Of a stretch of DNA of 64,000 nt, positions 1-9,382 are shown one piece after another. The notes under the pieces were generated by a model. The model saw only the letters and a list, made by a program, of their open reading frames with translations. It made no database searches and was not told the DNA's origin. Positions within the stretch are counted from its first letter, which is position 1, and each line of letters begins with the position of its first letter. Origin of the DNA: Stenopsyche tienmushanensis (taxonomy: Eukaryota > Arthropoda > Insecta > Trichoptera > Stenopsychidae). The DNA lies in the NCBI GenBank assembly GCA_008973525.1, contig WACJ01000514.1, forward strand, positions 2,356,001-2,420,000, read 5' to 3'. Position numbers and translations under genes: made by a program.

Positions 1-635
1 CTGCATGACGATCAGGATACAGTCTGGAACACGGATCACATTCCGGAACGGCACAACACTCTGTGTATTAAAAAATATCACTTAACATACGCACATGCAC
101 ATCCTAACCTGTGAAAATAAAATATAGCTCTGCACCGAATATTGTTGCATAGCATAAACTCGACGCCTAAACTGGACGGAAAAATTGAAACGCATTTATA
201 ATAAATTATTAATATTTATAAGAAAAACTATTTTTTAAAAATCATGAGATTAAATAAGCTGCTGCGATATATTCCCAAAAATATTATTTTTTAAAAAAAA
301 TCACCATCCTTTTCGTTGCATAAATATATTATTTTTTAATGAATTTCAAATTTGATAAAAATATTTTTGGGAATATATCAAAAGAGCTCATCTCAGAGAG
401 AATCTCATGCATTCTTTCAATAGTTTTTCATAATAATTTACATTTAGTATTAATACATTTATATTCGTACGCTCAGTTGAGCCGTCGAATTAAGCTAGGC
501 GACAATCAGTGCGTGTTCGGTTCTTAGGTTATACGGTTTGGCTTAATCGTCAGAGGGATATATCTTAATAAATAAAGTGCAGTGTTGTTCCAGAATGCGT
601 CCCGTACTCCAGGATCTATCCTGAACGTCATGCAG
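1..635. repeat. Fold-back inverted repeat at window edge
   Basis: The reverse complement of 1-291 aligns with 356-635, leaving a ~65-bp AT-rich loop. Examples are AGTGTTGT and ATCCTGAWCGTCATGCAG at the outer ends (1-60 versus 581-635), and AATATTTTTGGGAATATATC near the loop (~255-290 versus ~357-380). Identity is roughly 80 percent by eye, with small indels. The left arm runs off the window, so the true length is unknown. The same sequence recurs, diverged, at 2160-2640 directly after a hAT transposase fragment. The arms may therefore be non-coding ends of a hAT-type element in inverted orientation; that assignment is inference. Confidence 0.7.
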
Positions 636-924
636 CGTCGATACTCAGGCAAGTGTTCTTAGTTTTTTAAGTGTTTTGTACTGCGACTTATAGTAAATTG
701 GAGGTTCTTGATGTCTATTTTAAGATGTAGGATTTAAAGCCGATAAATTATGTTTTTTTTAAAGCCATGATAAAATTTTGATTTTATTGTCACAATAGAC
801 TCTTACATAGAGTGCGGAATAAGATGTCGATGGTTGAATACAGTAGGATGGTTTCAATGGGTGTCTGATGAGCTGTGCGCCTGGTCGTGGCGGAATCTTC
901 AAATCGTCATTCAGTCTGACCGCT

Positions 925-1690
925 GAGGAAAGATTCATAATCATCATCATCATCATCAGTCTGTGTTCGTCCACCGTTGAACGCATGAGTCTTCATCCCT
1001 CTCGATCCTCCGCTTTCCGCATCCAGCTTCATCCTGCTATTCTTTCGATGTCGTCAGTCTTACAGGGGTCTCCACTCCAACACTTTTCTTCCCCATCGAC
1101 CGTCGTTTCTTCGACACATTTGTCTCCCCCATTACCACTTAAGTGTGTCAATTCTTTCAGTAACGTCTACCACTCGAGTTCTTCTTTGGATATCCTCGTT
1201 TCTGATTCTATATTATAAAGACACTCCGAGCATAGATCTCTCTATGGGACGCTGGGAAAACTTTATTCTGTGTAAAATGCCTGATATTAGATTCCACATT
1301 TTCGTGGGTTAACACTGGGATGATGCGTTGGTTAAATGCTGCCATCCCAGTGGTATTCGTCTGTCAATTTCTGTTGAGAAATTCTGTCGTCCTAGTTGTA
1401 TTACTTGTCCCAGATAAGTGTATTCATTTTCAACCTCAATTTGTGTTCCCCCAATGGATATCGCCCCGAAGGTCTGAGAGTTGTGACTATTTATCATGGC
1501 TTCGATTTTATCCATGTTCATTTTCAGATAAATTTTACTTGACACTTCGTTTAGGTCTTGGAGCATGTCTTGAAGCTTTTCAGACGATTCGGCTATTAAT
1601 ACTATGTCACAATTTCTCCACTTGTGTATTGTCAATACTGTGTCGGCACTTTTTCCAAGAAAGCAGTTTAAACACATCTTCCATTTTTTA
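925..1690 (-). pseudogene. RTE-like non-LTR retrotransposon RT fragment
   Basis: On the minus strand 1677-1309 is open for 122 codons. It shows the C-terminal half of a reverse transcriptase of the insect endonuclease-reverse transcriptase (RTE-like) type: DIVLIAESSEKLQDMLQDLN, then KMNMDK, then YLGQVIQLG and EIDRRI.LGW. The catalytic FADD box just before DIVLIA is degenerate (reads RNCD). Past a stop at ~1309 the same family continues in shifted frames to ~930 (RNEDIQRRTRVVDV, then CVQRWTN). The copy ends in a TGA/ATC trinucleotide run (about 937-959), like the short microsatellite tails of RTE elements. It is 5'-truncated near 1690. It is a dead copy; the family call is strong and the clade call moderate. 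Confidence 0.85.
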
Positions 1691-1845
1691 TATAATCTGA
1701 CATAAAAAGAAAATATGTAAAAAAAATGGTATGTAAATATTATTTTTTTAAATATGTAATAAAAATTATGTCTATGTATACAAATTTTTTCGACTTCTTA
1801 ATTCTGGTGCACCGCCACTTTTTCCCATGGTCAAAAGTGCACCGT

Positions 1846-1876
1846 GACTAGGGATCCCGGATCCCGGGATTGGATT
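1846..1876. repeat. GGATCCCGG palindromic patch, inverted copy at 6340
   Basis: Two overlapping GGATCCCGG-type palindromes lead into GGGATTGG. A matching patch in inverted orientation lies at ~6290-6355 (CCAATCCCGGGATCCCGG), just outside the right end of the large palindrome. The pair could be outer ends of one older composite insertion, or independent copies of a simple repeat-rich element. I do not recognise the family. Confidence 0.4.
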
Positions 1877-1959
1877 GAATTGAATATAGCAATTGAAACG
1901 CAAACCTTTAAATATCTCAAAACGAAGAAAACATGACTTAATCATGGGCTCATATAAGG

Positions 1960-2162
1960 TTTATTGAAAAACTAAACGTAAATTTCGATTACGACAAAAA
2001 AAGGTGTGATATTTTAGATATTCTTAACGATTTTCCATTATCGATACAACCAAACTCAACAACTGAGAGGGTTTTTTCGAAAAAAAAAAAAAAAAACGAA
2101 ATTACGACCAAGTTTAAAAGTAAGAGCAGCATAGCAGCTCTATTTATCATTTGTTAATAAGG
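1960..2162 (+). pseudogene. hAT transposase C-terminal (dimerisation) fragment
   Basis: The plus strand reads CDILDILNDFPLSIQPNSTT then ERVFSK. This is the signature of the hAT dimerisation domain, where the family consensus has a proline-rich LSI segment followed by S-T-x-x-E-R-x-F-S. After an A17 run the frame shifts by one base and continues as TKLRPSL, a stop, then LSFVNK, matching the K-L-R-x-x-L...F-L-N-K end of the domain. The rest of the transposase is absent. The repeat at 2160-2640 follows directly and may be the 3' non-coding end of the same element. A relic: frameshifted in the A run, with an in-frame stop. Confidence 0.75.
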
Positions 2163-2640
2163 CTTAATAATTGATCATAAATGCGCTTAAATTTTTCCGT
2201 CTCGTTAAGGCGTCGCGTTTTAGACCAACACCGATCAGTTGCCATTCGATACTTAGGTTAACCGGTCGATACATTTTATTGTCGCGTGGTGAAAATTGCA
2301 CGCGCGTTTATAAAGTGATACTTCTACCTCCAAGTGATAAAAAAAGTACATAACAGCTCCAGAATGTCTCCTAATCGTCATTCAGCAACAAAATCAGGCA
2401 AGTCTTTATAGATTTTAAGTGTGTTGAAATAATTTTCGATGTGATGTTCAGGTGATTCAAACTCAGGTCGATCGGGCATTTTATAAATACTTTTAATAAT
2501 GAATATTAACATTGAATATTCTAGAATACGTATCATGGTAACGATTCATTGTGGATTGAAGGTACTTAATGTCAATTTAAAAATATAAGATTTAGGACCG
2601 TTAAAATAGTGCAGAGTTTTGTTCGCTAATAATACACAAG
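2160..2640 (+). repeat. Third, diverged copy of the left-edge repeat
   Basis: Aligns with 470-760 (same strand) and with the reverse complement of 1-200. Shared blocks include TTTTTCCGTC..GTT.AGGCGTCG, ACTTAGGTTA.CCGGT, CCAGAATG, TCAGGCAAGT and a block resembling GAGGTTCTTGATGTCTATTT. A short further copy of the last block occurs at about 2738-2790. The spacing of about 1.75 kb between 470-760 and this copy brackets the RTE and hAT fragments. Confidence 0.6.
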
Positions 2641-3085
2641 ATTCGCTGCAATCTTGTGACGGTTTTATTTATGTCGATGCATCATCATCGACCACTCAGA
2701 TCTTGTGCAGCATTAATACGATTGCAGATTGGTAGATCAAATTCATGTCCATTTTGCGATGTAGAATTTAGCGACATCAGGGCGACTTTTGTCCATCCGA
2801 GCCCAACTTGCTCATGTTGAAGGTGACAATTATTCACGATATCAATGTAGGTCATATATTTTATTATTTTTAATTTTTTTTCATAGCTCTGTAAAAGCGT
2901 AATAAACCACCTGAACCTGGATCACCATCATCAGCAAGGACAACAGGATTGGAAGTCGCTGCAGGACATTAATTTGTCGAACCACAGGTGAAGCTGTGGA
3001 CCGATTTGCTAAATCATAGCTTATAGTAATTGGTAAGGTTTTAGCGAATCGTGAAAAAGTCAAATGGCTAGGTACGTCTTCTTAA

Positions 3086-3184
3086 CCAGTGTAACGTTTG
3101 AGGCGGGGGCGCTCTCGGGAGCAGAGCCCCCGGGCGGCTCCCCGCCCCCACGTGCTCGTCGGGATGGCCGCGCTGACGCACTGG
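3086..3184 (+). repeat. GC-rich terminal module, outer copy
   Basis: Begins CCAGTGTAACG and ends GCACTGG, so it has its own short inverted ends. It is very GC-rich (GGGGGCGCTC, GCCCCCGGGCGGC) in an otherwise AT-rich region. Its reverse complement lies at 4808-4902. Together the two copies would form ~100-bp terminal inverted repeats for the left half of the palindrome. Confidence 0.75.
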
Positions 3185-4463
3185 TCTGTTCTTCTATCGG
3201 GCTGTGATGTTGCTGCAGGAGGAACAACCTCCCGCGGCCAAAGCTAACCGACAGCTCTCCCAACTCCCGCTTCCTGCGCGTCACTACCTAACCAGCAACA
3301 GTGCACGCGCAAGAAGCGATCGGTCGGTATGCAGGTGCAATGTCTCCACAGGGCCACAAGAGATGACGCTGCTAAAATATCACACTTAAATATATAAAAT
3401 TACACTCTTCCTCCCTTAACTTCGACCACCCTCGGTCGAACGTATACTTTATATAAAACAAATTTACAAAAAATAGTAAAGGTTTCACAGTTGTCCCTCT
3501 CTCTCAAAATAAATCCAAATAGTTTGTAATACAATAACATAATAATAAGCAGTAAAATAATGTATACCGGATGTCCAAGTATTATAGTATAATAATAACA
3601 ACATTGTTTAGTTCATTTACATAATTTAACCATAAAAGTACGATTAAGTTTATATATTTATTTCAAAATAAGTACCGTTAGACAAATACCATTGTCGCTG
3701 CCGTCACGTGTCGCTATATTTTAATTACACGTTCAATCAACAATATTAATAATAAATACAAAAACACTTATACGGATGCCCTTCGGTGCACGAAATTTTC
3801 CGGACAATCTTCCCTAGATTTCCGTACCTGCGCGAAATTATAAGTTCCGGCCACCGAACCTACATCACCGACTTTCATGGAATTCTCACACTTTGAGAAC
3901 TCAGCCTGCGCCTCTCCGAGGATAGTGACGGCAGCAATCAGCCCCACCATCGTGGTCCAATCCGCTCTGCACGCGATCTACTACCATCCTGGTGACATTT
4001 CCAGCTCGCCAGCGTCTGGTGCTCACCAAGAGCATCGCGGCTCACACTAAGTATCTCACGACATACTACCGGCCTGGTGGCATCACCGGCACACCAGCGC
4101 CTGGTGCTCAGACAAAACATCGTGTCCATAATAATAACATCTAATACACAACAATTTCGTGCACCACGGTTCTCCGATGATCTTAATTTTCATATACAAA
4201 ATAGGACAAGTTTAAAAATTACGACTTCCACAAAATAATAACGACATGATATACTACGTGGAAGTGACTACTCAAAAAATACAAAACGAAAGCGGCGACA
4301 AAAGCATAAATTTTAGATTAAATTATTTATGTTTCTTTTTTTTTAAATAAGGACTTTTTCGGGTTATGTCATTTACTTGATTGCTCATTTTTTTTCAACT
4401 TTATTTTATTTTTCAAATTTATTTTTTATTGTTACACTTTTTTTTGTTTGCGTCCAAAATCAC

Positions 4464-4769
4464 TTATATTTGACGCCAGCGCTCCCGCGCAGCAGTTTTC
4501 TGTGACGCATCATCGCCCAGGAATTTGCGCTTCCTATGGCAGCTCAACTTCTCTACGTGGTCGACGGTGTGTATGGCCTTCTCGGTTGGAGGCCGGCAGA
4601 TCTTCGACCCTCCAAATATTTTCGTATACTGATTGTCGCGAACGTTGAGCTCGATGATGCCGACGCACCATCTACATCGTCGCTTCGAGGCTGAATGCCG
4701 ATGGATTCTCCGCCATCCTAACCTCGACGCCTCACGTTGCCGGCGCGCGTCTTTTTCTTCGCCTTCCAT
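4464..4769 (-). CDS. Unrecognised ~101-aa basic protein of the palindromic element
   Basis: The ORF begins MEGEEKDARRQREASRLG and ends RERWRQI followed by a stop. It is rich in Arg and Lys, with two Cys before a VDHVEKLSCHRKRKFL segment. The mirrored copy on the plus strand starts MERDENDASRQRE at 4927. After a frame disruption it ends with TVDHVEKLSCHRRRKFL and RERWRRI plus a stop in the same place (~5020-5128). Differences in the C-terminal part include K/R, K/E, A/V, Q/R and G/V, so the reading frame seems real rather than chance. I know no matching domain. A small DNA-binding or accessory protein of the element would fit the charge, but nothing in the sequence shows this. Confidence 0.4.
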   Translation of the reverse strand: MEGEEKDARRQREASRLGWRRIHRHSASKRRCRWCVGIIELNVRDNQYTKIFGGSKICRPPTEKAIHTVDHVEKLSCHRKRKFLGDDASQKTAARERWRQI

Positions 4770-4807
4770 TTAAAACCCTCAGCGTTTACAACCTGTCGAT
4801 TCTGACA

Positions 4808-4902
4808 CCAGTGTAAGTGCGGCCATCCCGACGAGCACGCGGAGGCAGGGAGCTGCCCGGGGACTCTGCCCTGAGAGCGCCTTCGCCCTAAACGTTACAC
4901 TG
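4808..4902 (-). repeat. GC-rich terminal module, central copy
   Basis: Reverse complement of 3086-3184 with about 80-85 percent identity (CCATCCCGACGAGCACG, GAGAGCGCC, AAACGTTACACTG). It occupies the centre of the palindrome, so both arms read outward from it. Both copies of the small ORF start just outside it, on opposite strands (ATG at 4769 minus and at 4927 plus). It could therefore hold a shared bidirectional promoter; this is inference. Confidence 0.7.
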
Positions 4903-4926
4903 TTATAACGTTTAGGAGGTTTTTGA

Positions 4927-5128
4927 ATGGAACGCGACGAAAACGACGCGAGCCGGCAACGTGAGACGTTGAGGTTAGGTTAGGTTAGGTTGCACACCCA
5001 TGGCCATTAAAAGGCCATGCGCACCGTCGACCACGTGGAGAAGTTGAGTTGCCATAGGAGGCGCAAATTCCTGGTCGATGACGCGTCACAGGAAACTGTT
5101 GCGCGGGAGCGCTGGCGTCGGATATAAG
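4927..5128 (+). pseudogene. Mirror copy of the 4464-4769 ORF, disrupted
   Basis: This is the right-arm copy of the small ORF. The first ~18 codons (MERDENDASRQRE...RLG) are followed by a stop inside a short TTAGG-type run at 4973-4991. The middle third of the protein (the part with RWCVGIIEL in the other copy) is missing. The last ~35 codons (VDHVEKLSCH to RERWRRI and stop) remain in another frame. It is broken by deletion and the pentanucleotide expansion. Confidence 0.55.
4973..4991 (+). repeat. Short (GGTTA)n / TTAGG-type run
   Basis: Four GGTTA-type units. The mirrored position in the left arm has only one unit (CGAGGTTAGGATGG on the minus strand). This looks like a local expansion of pre-existing sequence inside the ORF copy rather than captured telomere. 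Confidence 0.8.
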
Positions 5129-5771
5129 TGATTTTGGACGTAAACAAAAAAAAGTTTAACAATAAGAAATACATTTTAAAATACAGCTGAAAAAAAAATG
5201 AGCAATCAAGTGGGTGCAATAATCCGAAAAAGTCCTTATCTAAAATTTATGCTTTTGCCGCCGCTTTCGTTTTGTATTTTTTGAGTAGTCGCTTCCACGT
5301 AGTATATCATGTCGTTATTGTTTTTGGTAAGTCGTAATTTTTTAATTTGTCCTGTTTGTACGTGAAAATTAAGATCATCGGAGAACCGTGGTGCACGAAA
5401 TTGAGATGTTATTATTATGGACACGATGCTTTGTGTGAGCACCAGGCGCTGGTGTGCGCAGGCTGGGTTCTCAACGTGTGAGAATTCCACGAAAGTCGGT
5501 GATGTAGGGTCGGTAGCCGGAACTTATAGTTTCGCGTAAGTACTGAAATCTAGGGAAAGATTGTCCAGGAAATTTCGTGCACGTAGGGGCATCTGTATGA
5601 GTTTTTTTTTGTATTTATTATTTATATTGTTGATTTAACTTGTTATTAAAATATAGCGACACGTGACGACAGCGGCAATGGCGTTTCCCTAACGGTACTT
5701 ATTTTGAAATAAATATATAATCTGAATTGTATTTTTATGGTTGAATTATGTAAATGAGGTAAAAAATGTTG

Positions 5772-5905
5772 TTATTCTTCTTCTTCTTTCTGTGCCGTGT
5801 CAGGTCCCCCCGACGTTGGCGATCACTCTGGCGAAGACCTCTCTGTCCTGCGCTGCTCGGAATAGTTCCTCCACTCTTCTTATTCCGGTCCACTCTCTAA
5901 TAACT
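5772..5905 (-). pseudogene. 3' end of a non-LTR retrotransposon in the right arm
   Basis: The minus strand reads FRVIREWTGIRRVEELFRAA, then QDREVFARVIANVGGT and a stop, followed by a GAA-rich tail (GAAAGAAGAAGAAGAA). This is the usual C-terminal end of insect LINE ORF2 (A-x-x-D-R near the terminus, then a simple-repeat tail). The left arm has unrelated AT-rich sequence at the mirrored place, so the fragment was inserted into, or replaced, that part of the right arm. It is heavily 5'-truncated. Confidence 0.6.
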
Positions 5906-6355
5906 CTGAAACATTTATTATTTTTTGGAAATTTGTTTTATATAAAGTATACGTTCGACCGAGGATGGTGGAAGTTAAGGGAGGAAGAGTGTAATTTTAT
6001 ATATTTAAGTGTGTTATTTTAACAGCGTCATCTCTTGTGGCCCTGTGGAGACATTGTACCTGCTTACCGACCGATCGCTTCTTGCGCGTGCACTGTTGCC
6101 GGTTAGGTAGTGACGCGCAGGAAGCGGGAGTCAGGAGAGTCGTCGGTTAGCCTTGGCTGCAGGAGGTTGTTCCTCCTCCAGCCAGATCTCTCTCTCCATC
6201 TCGTGTGGAATCAATAGTTATTTAGCGAAGAGAGTCTTTCCATTCGTTGCCCGTCTATTCCCATACATTCGTCCAGCAACATCACAGCTTCAATATCCAA
6301 TCCCAATCCCAATTTTCGGGATTACGTTTTCCAATCCCGGGATCCCGGACAATTT

Positions 6356-8798
6356 TACGTATTTTTATCTAACAGAAATCGTACGCCTCACCAACACGAT
6401 GAAGGCTACTAAATCGAGACATTTCCGACGAAATCTGGACGCTTGGAAGCAGTGGCGTAACCGTTTTACTGTATTTCATTCATTCATTTTTAATTGTGTT
6501 CAAATATGGAGACACATATATTTTATTGTTTTTATTTTTTACAATTATGGAGATATTGAACTACAATGATTGATATACGCTGATGATTCATGATTAGGTA
6601 CTAATAAATCCTATAAATTATTTATTTATTCATCTTCGTAATATGGCACAAACAGTTGTTCATACAGAACTTCCACATTCCGCAAATATTGTTTATTATC
6701 AATTCGTTGATCTGAAGATTTTCGCAAAAATATTATTTAAATATCTCTGAATTGATGTTTTCTTCATTTACGCCCATAATTTACATAACATAGATACGTG
6801 TTTTGATATTGATATTCAATTTTAATTCGTAGCTCAATTTAGAAATAAAGCATAACAAATCTGAAGTATTGATGCCATAATTGGATTTCTGTTGAAGGAT
6901 GTACATATTTTGCTGTAATATTTCATATCCGATGGAAGTGCACGGATTGACTTCCTTATTAGCGCCGATTTGATTTTCCATTTCCGCGCTTTCCACAAAA
7001 GTTTGCGATGTTTTACTGTTCAAGGCATCGGATTATCTTGTCTTGCCATATGTAATAATACGTTATTCGGTGGTATTTAAGCTATTTTTCGATACGAAAC
7101 CGGTCGACGCTCAGATTGTCATCTGAGTCATCATATAATTTCGGAGGCCATTGACTGTCGTCGATGAGAGGGTTGAATGTACAATTCATTGAGCGATTTA
7201 GAAATAGATTTTTCTACAAAGATAGAATTCAAAGCTCATTCGTGGCTATTCTTTGAAGATCAAACATCAATCGACACGGCTGGTTAAGATTAATTAGAGA
7301 CTGACGCTTTGAGCTGCGGTCGTGATTCGTATTCGCTTCGCTTCGTGATTCATAGGATAGACCGCATTTAACGTTTGTTGGTCTCAAATATTTGGGATGC
7401 TTGCAGCATCAGGCCGATGTGCTGGACCCAACAAGGTCAGAATGCCCAAAACGAAGCACAAACCTGTCCACTGCCCGATGTGGGAGGTTCAAAGAGACCG
7501 CCTAGATTGAGCTGATCAAACACTATTCTACGGACGTAATAGATCCAGCACGAGAAAGGTTAATCAGATCGAGGTACAATTTAGCTCGGGGTATTACCTA
7601 AAACGCCTATGGATATTTGCGGCAAAGAACCATTGAATTACCCGATGCTTCCTACTTATATTGAGTTAAGATCAATTTGAGAGTCATTAACCTGTTCATA
7701 GCTTAAAACCAAATTTATCTACAGCCTTTATAATCGAGCCGCCCGTTTAAAAATTGAAGAGCCCCAATTAATGAAAATTTATTGATTTTATTCCATCATG
7801 ATGTCGAGAATATTTGCTTAAACGCTTAATAAGTACGAAACAATTGATTTTGAATTTAAAATGAATTGAATTCCAGATATTTTTTTGGAAAAAAATCTAA
7901 AATCATCCTTTGAAATGTATTCCACTTTTAAAGAAAGATACCACTTTTCACAGGCACGTATGCCATCACATTTGTAAACCTAAACGTTGATGTTCTCTGG
8001 TGTACATATGGACTGGGTTTGGATGACTACTCTTAAAATTAAACTTGACACATTTTTGTGAGCATATAATTTTAAGAGCCGACAAATTAACACTGCCGGA
8101 AAATATTTGCCCTTAATTATAAAAATTGCAGCATCGTATGGAATGCATTAAGAATTTCGCAATTTCTGTACTATGTTATGATATGTGACTAGTTTCGAAG
8201 TTTATTCTATTCCAATCAATCGAATTACAACGCGTTTAAATACATATGATGTAAATACTACATTGCGTAATTCTATTCAGATAGAATGTTATGTTGATTA
8301 AATTCATGAATATTGAAGCTTTCGAATCAAAATCGCTACCGACGAGGGCACTATAAAATCTGATTTTGGAATGAAATAAGTTATATCGGCATACAAATTG
8401 ATACGCTAATGTATTCAACGAATTGATTGAAATACACGTAATCTAATACTTCAGTGATATTTTTTTGATATGCCTTTACAGAGCGTTCTCATGGATACAC
8501 ATACAGATTTTATTGTAAATTCATAGAAAACTCAGTCTTTAAAAATCTAATTAAACGCATGATAAGATGAATGCTCGATGACTATGATATGAATGTTCCC
8601 ATCAATGGACGTTGAAGAAATATTATTCCTGTATTTGATTGTTTATGATCGGACTATGGCAATGTTTATGAAACATTGATTTTTCTAAGCGTTCCCACGG
8701 ACACACATGTGATAAATTTAAATTGGAATTTTATTAAAATAAGCGAGAAATGAAATTGACATCATATTATGGATATTTTACAATTTTGATTATATATA
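6356..8798. other. No recognisable gene; mostly AT-rich spacer
   Basis: Only short, composition-driven reading frames are present. A somewhat GC-richer, non-repetitive stretch lies at 7330-7600 (TTCGCTTCGCTTCGTGATTC, ATCAGGCCGATGTGCTGG). I assign no function. Confidence 0.6.
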
Positions 8799-8881
8799 CA
8801 GGTTGTTTACCATATGGACGGAAAAAATCGTTGGGGGTATTTTGCTACGTTTCACACGTATGATGTTTTTATTAACTTTGT

Positions 8882-8984
8882 TTACAAAAATTGATCAAAT
8901 TGGCCACCTCTGCTTCATATGCACGCACGACACCGTTTCCTTATTTCAACTATAGTTGTTTGAAGTAGCATTTCTTCTTTCATT
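8882..8984 (-). pseudogene. Mariner/Tc1-like transposase C-terminal scrap
   Basis: The minus strand reads MKEEMLLQTTIVEIRKRCRA, then CI, a stop, SRGGQFDQFL and a stop. Many insect mariner-type transposases end in R-x-R-x-C-I-x-x-x-G-G-x-F-x-x-x-L, and this matches with one nonsense codon. It lies inside the 8799-9380 element and shows which superfamily it came from. Confidence 0.5.
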
Positions 8985-9070
8985 TTTGCAAATGTGACGC
9001 TTACTCCTTTCATTAGGATTTCTTTTGTGGGCACTTCTATTGTGTAAATAAATTATTTTGGCAGCCCTTT

Positions 9071-9192
9071 CCGTGACTTGCACGGTCTTCAGACCTGACA
9101 CCAGTGTATTTCTTTGGCTGTGGATATCTCCTATACCGTGACTCGCACGGTCTCTAGATCTGACACCACTGAATGTCTTTGGCTAGGGATAT
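9071..9192 (+). repeat. Two-unit tandem repeat (57-bp units)
   Basis: Units 9071-9127 and 9136-9192 both run CCGTGACT.GCACGGTCT through CTGACACCA to TCTTTGGCT..GGATAT. They differ at about 10 positions. The unit begins with a small palindrome (CCGTGAC.TGCACGG). Confidence 0.85.
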
Positions 9193-9382
9193 GCAAAATA
9201 ATTAATTCTGTTAAAGTTATGACAATTTAAAGTTGAAATTTTGGATATTTTTCTCAAAATATTGAAAATAAAATCTATTTTTACAACCCCGACTCTTTGG
9301 ACATGGGGCCTATGTGTGAAACGTAGCAAAAGGCTTTTCTAACCCCCAAAAAAATGTCGGTCCATGTGCAAAACACCCTGTA

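Larger units (their letters stand above)
3086..6290. repeat. Large imperfect palindrome: inverted dimer of a ~1.7-kb element
   Basis: The left arm 3195-4790 pairs with the right arm 4908-6290 over nearly its full length. Examples are GGCCACAAGAGATGACGCTG at ~3350 with CAGCGTCATCTCTTGTGGCC at ~6025; 3850-3905 with 5470-5530; 4441-4600 with 5000-5157; and 4715-4790 with 4908-4985. A GC-rich ~97-bp module sits at the centre (4808-4902) and again, inverted, at the outer left end (3086-3184), but not at the outer right end. The arms differ by indels: a ~130-bp segment of the left arm (near 3950-4090) is missing from the right arm, a LINE fragment is inserted at 5772-5905, and ~95 bp is inserted near 6180-6270. 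Not a family I recognise; a fold-back class II element is the best guess. Confidence 0.85.
8799..9380. mobile_element. TA-flanked degenerate Tc1/mariner-type element (582 bp)
   Basis: The ends are imperfect inverted repeats of about 70 bp. The left starts CAGGTTGTTTACCATATGGA and includes TTTGCTACGTTTCACACGTA. The right, reverse-complemented, starts CAGGGTGTTTTGCACATGGA and includes TTTGCTACGTTTCACACATA. A TA dinucleotide abuts each end (8797-8798 and 9381-9382), as expected for the superfamily. The inside holds a transposase C-terminal scrap (8882-8984) and a two-unit tandem repeat (9071-9192). Non-autonomous. Confidence 0.75.

Noticed and set aside
868..1218. 116-codon plus-strand open frame
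   Set aside because: It is the antisense shadow of the RTE-like reverse-transcriptase fragment, whose protein blocks are readable on the minus strand.
3768..4129. Overlapping minus-strand frames in the left palindrome arm
   Set aside because: No recognisable domain, and the mirrored right arm does not keep the frames; the segment is partly deleted there.
4973..4991. Interstitial telomere capture
   Set aside because: Only four pentamers, and the mirrored arm has the same flanks with one unit, so local expansion is simpler.
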